This document shows, piece after piece, positions 29,121-38,438 of a DNA stretch of 64,000 nt. A program made the translations under genes and the position numbers. The notes below the pieces were generated by a model. The model was not told the origin of the DNA. It did not search any database and was given only the letters and a program-made list of their open reading frames with translations. Within the stretch, counting starts at the first letter, position 1; each line of letters opens with the position of its first letter. The DNA is from Ferrimonas lipolytica. Lineage in GTDB: Bacteria; Pseudomonadota; Gammaproteobacteria; Enterobacterales; Shewanellaceae. The stretch covers positions 1,860,001-1,924,000 of the forward strand of contig NZ_CP051180.1 of the NCBI RefSeq assembly GCF_012295575.1, written 5' to 3'.

Positions 29121-29341
29121 GGCTGTGTCACAGTTAAGTATTGAGGTTTATATCAAGCCTTCGGCTGTGCCGATTGCGGTGCTTTAGGGGAGGATGTCGC
29201 GGTGGTGAGAGCACACTCTTGTATGCATTAGGGGGGAGCTTCGCTCACTTTTGAATACCCCTTGCCTTAGGTCGTCGTCCAAAACGCTTCGCTGGACCGC
29301 TCCAATGCGGCAGAAGAACAACACTTAGTTGATACACAGCC
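29121..29341 (+). repeat. dispersed MITE-like element, copy D, internally deleted
   Basis: 221 bp, from GGCTGTGTCA to GATACACAGCC. About 70 bp present in copies A-C is missing between GGCAGA and AGAACAACAC, with AGA microhomology at the joint. AAAATAA occurs on both sides, one base away on the left, as a likely target duplication. Confidence 0.85.
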
Positions 29342-29425
29342 AAAATAATGCGCTAACAGGGAGCTTTCTCAGTAACATGTGTTGGCAAATGGCAGTGTGG
29401 TGCTGCATGGGGTAAGCCCAACAAC

Positions 29426-29457
29426 TGCCCAATAGCGAAAGAGTTTGCTATTGGGCA
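29426..29457 (-). terminator. hairpin after the crotonase gene
   Basis: TGCCCAATAGC and GCTATTGGGCA form an 11-bp stem with a 10-nt loop about 90 bp past the crotonase stop. The absence of a T-run makes the assignment uncertain. Confidence 0.4.
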
Positions 29458-29543
29458 ATTATGTAGCTCAAACAGGGTGGTTATTATCAATGGTTAGCTC
29501 GGATTTACTCTGCTGAAGTAGCACTCCAACTTTAGCCTCACCG

Positions 29544-30323
29544 TTACTTCCCTTTGAATCGCGCTGCACGTCGTTCCATAAACGACGCCACACCTTCGGC
29601 AGCGTCTTCTGAGTTCATTACCGTTGGCATCTCATCAAACACAGCGTTGAGTGCAGCTTGCTCCCCATCAAAGCGCGCCACTTTAGAAGAGCGCAGCGAT
29701 GCTTGAACACCTAGAGGAGCGGCGTTGGCAATCTTTGCTGCCAACTGCGCCGCCTTTTGTGGCAACTCTTCCCGTTCGCACAGTTCGTGCACCATACCCC
29801 ACTGGTGTGCTTGTGCACCACTCCACTCGTCACCAGTCAGCAGGTGGCGCTGGGCATTGCCCCAACCAATCACCTTAGGCAAACGAATTGTACCGCCACC
29901 ACAAGGGTAGATCCCGCGTTTCACCTCCAATTGCGCGAAGCGAGTGGTCGCAGTAGAGAAGTGATAATCACAGTTTAACGACAGCTCTACCCCACTGGTA
30001 TAACAAAGGCCATGAGTGGCGATGAGCAGTGGCTTTGACAATCTAGGTCCAGTAACACCGAACGGGTCGAGCTCACCCTCAGCCGGCTGAGGAATGCCGC
30101 CAGCGGCAAACACCGGTGCCCACTGATCCAGTTCAATCCCAGCAGTAAAGTGCTTACCGGACGCTAGAATCACCCCTACCCGCAAATCGTCGTCATGCTC
30201 AAGCTCATACATCGCTTTAGCCAAACCATGGTAACTGGCGATATCTAACGCGTTGTATTTCTCAGGCCGATTAAAGGTAAACGTTAAGATATGATCTTTT
30301 TTCTCTACAACAAATGCGCTCAT
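29544..30323 (-). CDS. enoyl-CoA hydratase/isomerase family protein (crotonase fold)
   Basis: 259 residues, the usual crotonase length. The CoA/oxyanion-hole motifs are FNRPEKYNALD, SGKHFTAGIELDQW (about 55-68) and GLCYTSGVELSLNCDYHF. The second catalytic region, RFAQLEVKRGIYPCGGG, keeps a glutamate. The usual GGG before the catalytic glutamate is TSG here, so the reaction (hydratase, isomerase or other) is not certain. It lies 170 bp downstream of an acyl-CoA dehydrogenase gene on the same strand and may be co-expressed for fatty acyl-CoA oxidation. Confidence 0.87.
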   Translation of the reverse strand: MSAFVVEKKDHILTFTFNRPEKYNALDIASYHGLAKAMYELEHDDDLRVGVILASGKHFTAGIELDQWAPVFAAGGIPQPAEGELDPFGVTGPRLSKPLLIATHGLCYTSGVELSLNCDYHFSTATTRFAQLEVKRGIYPCGGGTIRLPKVIGWGNAQRHLLTGDEWSGAQAHQWGMVHELCEREELPQKAAQLAAKIANAAPLGVQASLRSSKVARFDGEQAALNAVFDEMPTVMNSEDAAEGVASFMERRAARFKGK

Positions 30324-30496
30324 GCTGCACTCCTTGATACCAAGTATATTAACTAGTTACTTCCTGCCAACTGCTCACATCAATGAGCCAGCATTTGCAG
30401 GATCACACTGGACTAGCTGAAACCAACGGACAAGGCTAAACCGATAGAGGGTGCGCTTAGCCCCTGACCCGCCAACCAATATGGGTGTACCAAGTA

Positions 30497-32287
30497 TTAA
30501 AACCAATCAGGTTGCATCGCCGAGCAACTGTCATCAAAGTCGGTGAGTAACCGTGCTTGATGCTCAATCTCTGGCAATTCCCACTGGATAAAGTACTGCG
30601 CCGCTTGCAGTTTACCGGCGACAAACGCCTGATCGTCCGCTAGCTCACTGGATCCATAACAGACCAACGCCCGCTCGGCCATCTTTAACCAGATCCAACT
30701 TACAACCAGTTTGCCCATCATATCGAGGAACAGCGCCGAGTTTGCCAGCGCTTGTTCAACCTTGCCCTGCTTTAATGCACCGCCGAGGGTTTCTATGGTG
30801 CTACTCACGGTCAGTAGGTGAGCGGCAAAGGTGTGCAGTTGTGGTTTGAGTCGAGGCTGTACCTCAATCAAAGCCACCGTTTGTTGAAACTCCGCCATGA
30901 GCAATTGCAGCCCTTTACTGCCGTTTTGCCACAATTTGCGCCCAAGCAGATCAAGCGATTGAATGCCGAAGGTTCCTTCGTGAATAGGATTAAGGCGATT
31001 ATCGCGATACAGCTGTTCGAGATTGTACTCACGGGTGTAGCCCGCTCCCGCTAAGACTTGAATGGCCAGATCATTGGCACGTGGGCCATAGTGACTCGGA
31101 AATGACTTAACGATTGGCGTTAACAGCTCCAATAATTCAGCCGCATCGCCATCGTTACCTGCCTCAGCCTTATCAACCAATTGAGCGGCGTACAAGCTCA
31201 ATGCCATCGATCCTTCAGAATACGCTTTCTGTGCCAATAACATCCGCTTCACATCACTGTGCTCAATGATATTAACCGGTTTAGAGTGACTGCTTTTCTC
31301 AGTCGCCTTACGGCCTTGTGGTCGATTCTTAGCGTAATCGAGTGACTCAAGGTAGCCACGATAACCGAGGGCAGATGCGCCTATGCCAACCCAGATCCGC
31401 GCTTCATTCATCATCTGAAACATAGCCCGCAGTCCTTTGTTGGCTTCGCCTATCAGATAACCAGAACAGTTGCCGTTTTCACCAAAATTAAGTGCGGTTG
31501 AGGTGGTGCCACGGTAACCCATTTTATGGAGTAAGCCGGTTAGTTGAACGTCGTTGCGAGCCCCTAAGCTGCCGTCATCGTTAACGTGAAATTTAGGCAC
31601 AATAAATAACGAAATGCCTTTGCTGCCAACTGGCGCGCCTTCGATTCGTGCCAATACCAGATGGACGATGTTCTCCGTGATATCTTGATCACCACCCGAG
31701 ATGTAGATTTTGTTGCCACTAATAAGATAGCTGCCGTCATGCTGGAGAATCGCTTTGGTGGTTAAATCCCCAAGAGAGGAACCGACATCTGGCTCGGTCA
31801 ACGCCATGGTGCCAGAGAAACGCCCAGTTAACATAGGCTCTAAATAGCGCTGGCGTTGCTCTTGTGTACCAGAATGTTCAATTACATTGGCCGCAGCACC
31901 GGTAAGGAAGGGGTAGGCCGCGGTTGAGATATTGGCTGCCGCGAACTGAGCACCAATCGCGGCATTAATGGTATACGGCAGCTGCATGCCGCCCACCTCG
32001 TAACTCTTGCCCGCGCTCAGGAAGCCCGCTTCAGCGTAATGCTTCCATGCAGTTTTTACGGCATCAGGAGTGGTGACCGTTTTACCATCAAAGGTTGGTT
32101 CGTTTTCATCTGCAAGTTTGTAGTGGTTGGCATAATGTTCGGCTGCAATGCGGTGGGCAGTGTTAATAACCTCATCAAAAATGGTGCGGTCGTGATCTGC
32201 AAATCGGTCTAGCTGCAACAGCTGCTCCGAATCCAGCAGGTCATATAACAAGAATTCCAATTCTCTTTGGTTGATAAATTCACTCAT
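30497..32287 (-). CDS. acyl-CoA dehydrogenase, long form
   Basis: 596 residues from the chosen ATG. It belongs to the longer acyl-CoA dehydrogenase subfamily that has an extra C-terminal domain. The flavin-binding motif MALTEPDVGSSLGDL is at about 145-160, and NKIYISGGDQDITENIVHLV follows. The likely catalytic glutamate is in NPIHEGTFGIQSLDLLGRK, near residue 425. These enzymes oxidise acyl-CoA to enoyl-CoA and pass electrons to ETF. An in-frame start at 32368 would add 27 residues unlike the family, so MSEFINQRELEF was taken as the N-terminus. It is divergent from a GlxA-type regulator. Confidence 0.88.
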   Translation of the reverse strand: MSEFINQRELEFLLYDLLDSEQLLQLDRFADHDRTIFDEVINTAHRIAAEHYANHYKLADENEPTFDGKTVTTPDAVKTAWKHYAEAGFLSAGKSYEVGGMQLPYTINAAIGAQFAAANISTAAYPFLTGAAANVIEHSGTQEQRQRYLEPMLTGRFSGTMALTEPDVGSSLGDLTTKAILQHDGSYLISGNKIYISGGDQDITENIVHLVLARIEGAPVGSKGISLFIVPKFHVNDDGSLGARNDVQLTGLLHKMGYRGTTSTALNFGENGNCSGYLIGEANKGLRAMFQMMNEARIWVGIGASALGYRGYLESLDYAKNRPQGRKATEKSSHSKPVNIIEHSDVKRMLLAQKAYSEGSMALSLYAAQLVDKAEAGNDGDAAELLELLTPIVKSFPSHYGPRANDLAIQVLAGAGYTREYNLEQLYRDNRLNPIHEGTFGIQSLDLLGRKLWQNGSKGLQLLMAEFQQTVALIEVQPRLKPQLHTFAAHLLTVSSTIETLGGALKQGKVEQALANSALFLDMMGKLVVSWIWLKMAERALVCYGSSELADDQAFVAGKLQAAQYFIQWELPEIEHQARLLTDFDDSCSAMQPDWF

Positions 32288-32391
32288 CTGCCATTTTTCC
32301 TTAAACCCTATTTGTTTTAAGTATCTGGCTTTTCTTTCATAACCACGATTGTCATTATGGACACTCATGGTGTTAAAAGTGACATACGGAT

Positions 32392-33378
32392 ATGTTTAAG
32401 ATTGTCATCGTCGGTTTTGATAAGGCGTTAGCAACAGCCATTGCTGGCATTGCTGATATCTTGTCGTTAACCGGTGTAAGCTGGAATCGAATCCAGCAAC
32501 AGAGCCCTACCCCACGTTTTGATGTAAAAATTGCCAGTAAAGATGGTGCCGCCATTGAGTGCATAAATGGCTTACAACTTAACGCCCACATCAGCTTTGC
32601 CGAAATAGATCGCCCCAGCGCGATTGTTATTCCCACTATTGGTGGCCACATCCCTGAGGTTCTGGCAGAAAACCCAGAAGTAATTAAGTTAATTCGCCAT
32701 GCGGAGCAACAGGGCTGGATCATCGCGGCCAACTGTACTGGCAACTTTCTGTTAGCCGAAGCCGGTGTCTTAGATGGTCGGGTCGCCACCACCCATTGGG
32801 GTTACGAAGCGCAATTTAAGCAGCGTTACCCCAAGGTTGATCTGCGCACCGAGTTGATGCTAACTCGCGACGACAACCTATTTTGCGCCGGTGGTGGTCA
32901 AGCGTGGTTTGATTTGGCGCTGCATATGATTGAACAGGTATATGGCTACGATATGGCACTGGAAACCGCTAAAGCGTTCGTACTCGATTACCACCGCGAC
33001 AGCCAACAAAGCTATTCGCTGCTGAAGCTAGCAAAACCGCACAAGGATCCACTGGTTAAACAGGTGCAGCTCTATCTAGAGAAACACTTCGATCAACCTC
33101 TGCCACTAGAACAATTAGCAACACGCTTTAATATCTCCAAACGGACTCTAATTCGGCGCTTTAATCAAGCCCTTGATATTGCCCCTAACAGCTACATTCA
33201 ATCACTGCGCATTGAAGCCGCGCGTAAGCGCTTAGAACAAACTAATCAGACCGTCGAACAGGTAATGAATGGCGTCGGTTATGAGGACACCAGTTCGTTT
33301 CGACGCTTGTTTCGCAGCGTGACCGGCCTAACCCCAACCGAATACCGGCGCCGCTTCGGACGTAAGTTCGGCGCTTAA
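32392..33378 (+). CDS. GlxA-type AraC-family regulator (DJ-1/PfpI sensor domain)
   Basis: 328 residues. The N-terminal DJ-1/PfpI-like domain (about 1-200) has a cysteine at the nucleophile elbow (AANCTGNFLLAEAG). The C-terminal AraC helix-turn-helix pair (about 220-325) contains LATRFNISKRTLIRRFNQAL and GYEDTSSFRRLFRSVTGLTP. Such proteins activate or repress catabolic genes. The start lies about 100 bp from the divergent acyl-CoA dehydrogenase, the most likely target by position. Confidence 0.9.
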   Translation: MFKIVIVGFDKALATAIAGIADILSLTGVSWNRIQQQSPTPRFDVKIASKDGAAIECINGLQLNAHISFAEIDRPSAIVIPTIGGHIPEVLAENPEVIKLIRHAEQQGWIIAANCTGNFLLAEAGVLDGRVATTHWGYEAQFKQRYPKVDLRTELMLTRDDNLFCAGGGQAWFDLALHMIEQVYGYDMALETAKAFVLDYHRDSQQSYSLLKLAKPHKDPLVKQVQLYLEKHFDQPLPLEQLATRFNISKRTLIRRFNQALDIAPNSYIQSLRIEAARKRLEQTNQTVEQVMNGVGYEDTSSFRRLFRSVTGLTPTEYRRRFGRKFGA

Positions 33379-33547
33379 GAAATAATATTCGAGCCAAAAT
33401 CACAACTAACTCTATAACGTGAATGAGTAAGCGCACCGCGCTACAGTGCGCCTGCTAACGTTTGTTGCCCCTGCAGGTGAACATGTTTACTTTTATAAAA
33501 TTTTAGGTTCAAAAAAGTTGTGAATTCCATTTATTTGTGACGTTCCC

Positions 33548-33561
33548 CTGAGAACTCTCAG
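33548..33561. promoter_or_regulatory. inverted repeat upstream of the ferredoxin-YdhV operon
   Basis: CTGAGAACTCTCAG, a 6-bp inverted repeat with a 2-bp centre, 60 bp before the ferredoxin start. It is a candidate operator; no regulator is assigned. Confidence 0.3.
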
Positions 33562-33620
33562 TGCTTGCTGATGATTAATAAATACATCGATTCCGTTGTA
33601 ATAAGAGCGAAGTAATCATC

Positions 33621-34265
33621 ATGGTAACTCGACGTAAGTTTCTAAAGGGTGGCGCAGCCGTTTCGGTTGGCAGCGTCTATTACGGGTCACTCACCTCTCT
33701 TCTCACTGGCGTACCTAGCCAAGCTATCGCGGCAGAGCACATCACCATCCGTGAACACGGCTTAATGGTTGCTGATCCACGGGTTTGTGTTGGCTGTCGA
33801 CGCTGTGAAATCGGCTGTAGCTGGAGCCACGAACAAGGCGACGTTAGTCCAACCTACGCCCGTGTAAAAATCGAAGCCAACATGTTGTATGGACCAAGTG
33901 GCGTCCATGATACTTACCACAACCGCCAAGGTCAGATGGGCGACCGTACCATCGTTCCCGCCACCTGCCGCCAATGTGACACCTGCATGGATGCTTGTAA
34001 TCAAGACGCCATCAGTGTGAATGAAAAGACCGGCGCCAAAATTGTTGATCCAGACAAATGTATCGGCTGTGGCGTTTGCGTAAAGAACTGTCCGCAGGAC
34101 GTTATCGTAGTTGACCATCAGCGTCACCTCGCCCTCAAGTGTGACCTCTGTGATGGTGCGCCAAACTGTGCCCAGATGTGTCCAACCGGTGCCATCCGCT
34201 TCTACACCTGGGAACAGGCAGACGAAGCCCTTGCCAACTACGAAAACTTTATGCAATCGGTCTAA
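33621..34265 (+). CDS. Tat-exported 4Fe-4S ferredoxin, YdhY-like
   Basis: 214 residues. The N-terminus has a twin-arginine signal (TRRKFLKGG, then a hydrophobic segment ending near SQAIA), so export to the periplasm is predicted. Four cysteine clusters follow: CVGCRRCEIGC, CRQCDTCMDAC, CIGCGVCVKNC and CDLCDGAPNCAQMC, enough for four 4Fe-4S clusters as in DmsB/NrfC-type electron-transfer subunits. It lies 16 bp before the YdhV-like oxidoreductase, as ydhY precedes ydhV in E. coli, and is its likely redox partner. How a folded periplasmic ferredoxin meets an enzyme without an obvious signal is unresolved. Confidence 0.88.
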   Translation: MVTRRKFLKGGAAVSVGSVYYGSLTSLLTGVPSQAIAAEHITIREHGLMVADPRVCVGCRRCEIGCSWSHEQGDVSPTYARVKIEANMLYGPSGVHDTYHNRQGQMGDRTIVPATCRQCDTCMDACNQDAISVNEKTGAKIVDPDKCIGCGVCVKNCPQDVIVVDHQRHLALKCDLCDGAPNCAQMCPTGAIRFYTWEQADEALANYENFMQSV

Positions 34266-34281
34266 TTAGGAAATCCAGATT

Positions 34282-36495
34282 ATGAACAACAATCAACCTG
34301 GCGGCTGGGCCGGTAAAATCCTGCATATCGATCTAACCAACTACCGTTCGTGGACTGAATCAACCGAGCAATACCACCAGTTTATTGGTGGCATGGGCAT
34401 TGGTTACAAGGTGCTGTGGGACGCTCACAAAGATGGTGCCAAAGCTACCGACGCTTCAACCCCAGTGGTACTTTCCGCAGGCCCATTAAGTGGTTCTGGT
34501 GCTATCTGTACCGGCCGTACCACCATCACCTCACTTAACCCGGTAGTGAAAGGTCATTTGATCACCGACGGTCACTTTGGCGGTCACTTCTCCCCGGCAC
34601 TCAAGTACGCTGGCTACGACGCTGTTGTAGTTGTGGGTCAGTCAAAAGTACCAGTATGGGTACGTATCGAAGACGACGTAGTTACCTTTGAAAACGGCAA
34701 CGACGTTTGGGGCAAAGGGATGTTTGATACCTTCAAACACCTCAATGAAAAAGCCGGCGCCAACGCCCAGATTGCTGCCATTGGCCCTGCTGGTGAAAAC
34801 CGAGTACCGCAGTCCACCATCCAAACCCAAGGTGGCCACAGTGCCGGCGGCCATGGCGCGGTATTTGGCTCGAAGAAACTGAAAGCCATCGCTGTTGTCG
34901 GCACCGGTGCTGTAAAAGTTGCCGCCAGCAACGAAGAGATGCGCCAGCTCGACGACCACATTCTTGGCATCATCGGCGCCAACAACAATGGCGTAGTGCC
35001 AAACCAGCCACAATCGTGGGCAGAACACCACAGCAAAGGCAGCCGTTGGCGCGGTGGTCCAGGGGTTACTTGGGGCACCTCTGACAACCCAATCGAAGTG
35101 GGTGAAACGCCTTGGAATGACAAGCAAAAAGTCGGCTTCCGTACCTCCATGGCAGAAATGTATTTCGGCCGCGAAGAAGCCAACAAGCACATGAAACGCG
35201 CTGGTGGTTGTCACTCTTGCCCAATCCGTTGCTTCTGTGAAATGAAGAACCCACGGATGAAGAAGAAGTACAAGCTACCAACCGAGCACATCACCAACGT
35301 TTGTCTCGGTTTCCTTGACCCATGGTATGCCATGGGCAAGCCGAAGCATTCCGAGAAGCGTACCGATATCCAAACCGTTGGTGGTTACCACATGGATGAT
35401 ATGGGCGTGTGGAGTGCATACGGCCAGCTGTCTCACCTGATGCGTGAATTTAGCAAGCGCGACTTCTGGAAACAGTTATTGCCTGCGGCTGAATACCAAG
35501 CCATCGACTGGCAAGCTTGGAAGGATCAGGATGCATCGGTACTGGGCGACTTCTACCAGCGGCTGGCGCTGGGTGCCAATTACCAAGGATCCAACTACCT
35601 GGGCCGCTTCCTTGGTGCCGGTTTGCATAACTTCATTAATGAGAAAGGTCAGGTACTTGATATTCAAGCGGTGCTAGACGGTCGTGATGCGGCAGTAATG
35701 CCACTTGTGTACGCGCTGGAAAGCGATGGTTCGCACAAGGGACACGAGTACAACGTCTTTACCGATAGTCACATCAAGGTATTCAACCGCTCTATGGTTG
35801 GCGGTGTGCATCACGCCAGTGAGTCTGCTGGCCAAGTTGGCGCCCTACTTAATACCGTATTTAACCGAGACCCTCAGTGTCACTCTCACATCAACTTGAT
35901 CAACAGTGGTTTACCGCACGCGAAGATCCAAGAGGTTGCAGCCAGCCATTGGGGTGAAGGTGCCTTTGATAAGGTCAAGCACTACACTGCAGTTAACCCA
36001 GCTAAGGCTAAGTTTGCTAAATGGTGTTTGGTTAAAAACGTACTGCACGATTCACTCACCGTATGTAACTGGGTGTTCCCGCTGCTGGTATCGCCAGATA
36101 AGAACCGCAGCTACTTAGGTGACAGCTCTATCGAAGCGCAGATGTTCACCGCGGTTACCGGAATCAGCACCAGTGAGCAAGAGTTGGATCATCAAGCGGA
36201 ATCGGTATTGCAGCTGCACCGTGCCCTAACCATCCTGCAGATGAACAACATGGATCAGCGTGCTAGCCACGATGTGCTTGCGGATTGGGTTTACGATATG
36301 GATCCAACCAAGCAATTTGGCGATGAAGGCACCATTAAGATGGACCGTGCCGACATGGTTGAAGCGCTGGATCTGTTCTACGTCGAAATGGGCTGGGATA
36401 AGAAAACTGGCGCTCCTACCCGCGCTACCCTTACCAAGTTTGGTTTAGGCTTCGTCGCTGACGAATTGGCCAAACGCAACTTGTTACCGGCGTAA
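34282..36495 (+). CDS. ydhV: aldehyde ferredoxin oxidoreductase-family enzyme, YdhV-like
   Basis: 737 residues. The N-terminal tungsto/molybdo-pterin domain (GGWAGKILHIDLTN, FIGGMGIGYKVLW, TITSLNPVVKGHLITDGHFG) and the middle motif GGCHSCPIRCFC match E. coli YdhV closely, as does the C-terminal KRNLLPA. AOR-family proteins hold a bis-pterin W or Mo cofactor and one 4Fe-4S cluster and oxidise aldehydes or related substrates; the physiological substrate of YdhV is not known to me. There is no signal peptide. It is the second gene of a compact three-gene operon. About 35 residues longer than E. coli YdhV. Confidence 0.9.
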   Translation: MNNNQPGGWAGKILHIDLTNYRSWTESTEQYHQFIGGMGIGYKVLWDAHKDGAKATDASTPVVLSAGPLSGSGAICTGRTTITSLNPVVKGHLITDGHFGGHFSPALKYAGYDAVVVVGQSKVPVWVRIEDDVVTFENGNDVWGKGMFDTFKHLNEKAGANAQIAAIGPAGENRVPQSTIQTQGGHSAGGHGAVFGSKKLKAIAVVGTGAVKVAASNEEMRQLDDHILGIIGANNNGVVPNQPQSWAEHHSKGSRWRGGPGVTWGTSDNPIEVGETPWNDKQKVGFRTSMAEMYFGREEANKHMKRAGGCHSCPIRCFCEMKNPRMKKKYKLPTEHITNVCLGFLDPWYAMGKPKHSEKRTDIQTVGGYHMDDMGVWSAYGQLSHLMREFSKRDFWKQLLPAAEYQAIDWQAWKDQDASVLGDFYQRLALGANYQGSNYLGRFLGAGLHNFINEKGQVLDIQAVLDGRDAAVMPLVYALESDGSHKGHEYNVFTDSHIKVFNRSMVGGVHHASESAGQVGALLNTVFNRDPQCHSHINLINSGLPHAKIQEVAASHWGEGAFDKVKHYTAVNPAKAKFAKWCLVKNVLHDSLTVCNWVFPLLVSPDKNRSYLGDSSIEAQMFTAVTGISTSEQELDHQAESVLQLHRALTILQMNNMDQRASHDVLADWVYDMDPTKQFGDEGTIKMDRADMVEALDLFYVEMGWDKKTGAPTRATLTKFGLGFVADELAKRNLLPA

Positions 36496-36497
36496 CG

Positions 36498-37004
36498 ATG
36501 AAGGCGATTGTTGAATACGTTCGCCTGTTGAGCAGCCGTGGTCGCGTGATCACGGCTGAGCAAGCCGCCGCCATCGCTGGGGTTGAGTTGGAGCAAGATA
36601 TTCAGGCACAACACCAAGCATTGGTTGCTGAGCCTGAATTTCACGACGTAGTGTTATGTTGTGAACAAGATCAGCACTTCCTGTACTCAAATCAAGTAAT
36701 GGCTGACAGTTATGCAGCTCAGTGTGTCGCAATTGAGTGTGGCGAACCGTTGCGAGCGATGACAACGGAGGTCTCGCGGTTTAGCGGCCTAGGCGAGTTG
36801 TTGCCAGCCACCACCTTTAGCCATCCGCCCTACAAGTTGACATCTGAACAGCTTGAGCAACAACGCTTACTGCTGTGCGAACAACCCAACATCGGCTATG
36901 TCGAAGGCAACGATGGTGACGGTTACTTATACGACAGCAACCACATTAGCGCCAGCTATGCCCAAGTGTTAGCGGATTATGATGAGTTTGAGCACTGTTG
37001 CTAA
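36498..37004 (+). CDS. unknown protein encoded with the YdhV-like enzyme
   Basis: 168 residues, starting 2 bp after the ydhV stop, so almost certainly co-translated. I do not recognise a family. The first 50 residues (SSRGRVITAEQAAAIAGVEL) look like a small helical, possibly winged-helix, module; the rest is acidic with a C-terminal Cys-Cys. In E. coli the gene after ydhV is ydhW, also uncharacterised; positional equivalence is plausible but not shown. A maturation or assembly factor for the oxidoreductase would fit the context. Confidence 0.65.
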   Translation: MKAIVEYVRLLSSRGRVITAEQAAAIAGVELEQDIQAQHQALVAEPEFHDVVLCCEQDQHFLYSNQVMADSYAAQCVAIECGEPLRAMTTEVSRFSGLGELLPATTFSHPPYKLTSEQLEQQRLLLCEQPNIGYVEGNDGDGYLYDSNHISASYAQVLADYDEFEHCC

Positions 37005-37009
37005 ATAAA

Positions 37010-37047
37010 CCAAAAGGCAACCAACACTGGTGTTGATTGCCTTTTTT
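37010..37047 (+). terminator. rho-independent terminator of the ferredoxin-ydhV operon
   Basis: AAAAGGCAA and TTGCCTTTTTT enclose a second short stem, CAAC...GTTG. It sits just after the stop at 37004 and ends in a T-run. Confidence 0.8.
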
Positions 37048-37088
37048 CGTTTCATGCTATCACCAAGCAGCAACTTAGCTGGGACCGT

Positions 37089-37250
37089 TTAGCTACTAGA
37101 CTCGAGCTTGCTGTGCATATCTTGCTTAACTATCTCCAACGCCGCTATTGCCACTTCGGGGCTAACTTCATTGGTTTCCAACAAATAGATCAAATCAACC
37201 GCCAGCTTAATGTGTTCAGGGGCTTGTTCTAGTTGTGATGCTTGTGACAT
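37089..37250 (-). CDS. ybaM: small DUF2496 protein, YbaM-like
   Basis: 53 residues, found by reading the minus strand: starts MSQASQLEQAPEHIKLAVDL and continues IYLLETNEVSPEVAIAALEI. This matches E. coli YbaM, the short DUF2496 family, in length and pattern (PxxxKLAVDLI, LLE, LxIVKxD). GGAGTTACTT stands directly before the ATG. The function is unknown. It stands between the ydhV operon (convergent) and a small membrane protein gene upstream on the same strand. Confidence 0.85.
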   Translation of the reverse strand: MSQASQLEQAPEHIKLAVDLIYLLETNEVSPEVAIAALEIVKQDMHSKLESSS

Positions 37251-37290
37251 AAGTAACTCCAGCACTCAAGCTTGTGAATTGGGCTAAGGC

Positions 37291-37569
37291 TTAACTGACC
37301 GCAATCAGCTGCGTACTCAACCACCACATCGGCACCGCACAGATGGTGGTAAGCACAAACCCAGGGTAGAGAAATCGCGATGCCTCTTTGGACTCATCGC
37401 GGTAGCACCAGCAGTAAACCAGCGCGGTGGGGAAAAACAGTAAAATTCCCAAACCAAACAGATAATGCTTGTGCCCTAGGGCAATCATTGCACTCCACAG
37501 CACGCCGACAAACAACAGCGAGGCCGAAACCGCCAACGCTAAGATTGCTCCCACTACACCCCACTCCAT
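37291..37569 (-). CDS. small membrane protein, unknown
   Basis: 92 residues from ATG 37569, which has AGGAG six bases upstream. Twelve further in-frame codons upstream were discarded. Three hydrophobic segments are visible (about 3-22, 31-48 and 68-88), separated by short polar loops (GHKHYLF, CYRDESKEASRFLY). No family is recognised. It is upstream of, and in the same direction as, the YbaM-like gene, 40 bp away. Confidence 0.65.
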   Translation of the reverse strand: MEWGVVGAILALAVSASLLFVGVLWSAMIALGHKHYLFGLGILLFFPTALVYCWCYRDESKEASRFLYPGFVLTTICAVPMWWLSTQLIAVS

Positions 37570-37749
37570 GGCGACTCCTGTTTTGCCATTATCTTTGCTC
37601 GGCAAAGCATACCGATTTATCTGCCCCGAATCCGCTCTAATGTGTCCGTTTTATGCAGATAAAATCGGTACCGCTAGGCTGTAATCACTGCATCACCGTT
37701 TTGACGATGATATATTTAACCCATCTGAGGTTTATCATTATTAGAAGTT

Positions 37750-38091
37750 ATGGCACATATCCCATCGAACTACTCATCACTAGAGCAAGGCTATCGCGAC
37801 AAGGCACTAAAACTGTTTCCATGGGTTTGCGGCCGCTGCGCCCGTGAGTTCCAATACTCCGCCCTTCGTGAGTTAACCGTGCATCACATCGATCACGACC
37901 ACAGCAACAACCCAAGTGACGGTTCTAACTGGGAGTTATTGTGTTTGTTCTGTCACGATAATGAGCACGAGAAGTACACCCAAGCCGCGGCTTACGGCAG
38001 TACTGTTCAAGCCGGCGAAGATCTAAAGCGTGAAGTCGCCACCAGCAACCCATTTGCCGATCTCAAGGCGATGATGGCAGCGAAGAAGTAG
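37750..38091 (+). CDS. yajD: HNH nuclease YajD
   Basis: 113 residues, matching E. coli YajD closely along its whole length. Zinc-binding CGRC and CLFCHDNEH flank the HNH core ELTVHHIDHDHSNNP; the C-terminus is NPFADLKAMMAAKK. HNH proteins are metal-dependent nucleases; the physiological target of YajD is unknown. No toxin, phage or restriction genes are adjacent, so it looks like a housekeeping gene. Confidence 0.94.
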   Translation: MAHIPSNYSSLEQGYRDKALKLFPWVCGRCAREFQYSALRELTVHHIDHDHSNNPSDGSNWELLCLFCHDNEHEKYTQAAAYGSTVQAGEDLKREVATSNPFADLKAMMAAKK

Positions 38092-38438
38092 CGATGATGC
38101 GCGCCGGTCCAGCGATCGGCGCGGCTTATTAACGTTCAAATATTGCTGTCTATACAGCACCGGTTCGCCCACCGCCAGCAATTCCCCTAGACACCATTAA
38201 CAACCGCAAAAACGTTAACCGGTTTTATATAAGATGGCATGAGCACGGTTTTTGAGCCTCGCCACAAAGGATATAATTTCCCTAAATCCCAGCCCCTACT
38301 TTGCTATTACGATCAACGTAACTGTGATCTCTTACTTTCATAATCGACATCTCTTTCACGCCTTTACTGTATGATCGAACGACTTTTTTAAGGCTGTGTT
38401 GGCCTACCCACTTTTAACGGATTTTTGATTTATACATT
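38092..38438. other. intergenic gap, nothing recognised
   Basis: 347 bp between yajD and the barrel-protein gene. I find no gene, repeat copy or strong hairpin. GGCTGTGTT at 38392 resembles the dispersed-element end, but no element body follows. Confidence 0.5.

Noticed and set aside
34642-35214. Long antisense frames inside the YdhV-like gene
   Set aside because: They mirror codon bias of the real gene on the opposite strand and resemble nothing.
38390-38402. GGCTGTGTT as a seventh copy end of the dispersed element
   Set aside because: None of the internal landmarks follow and there is no matching right end.
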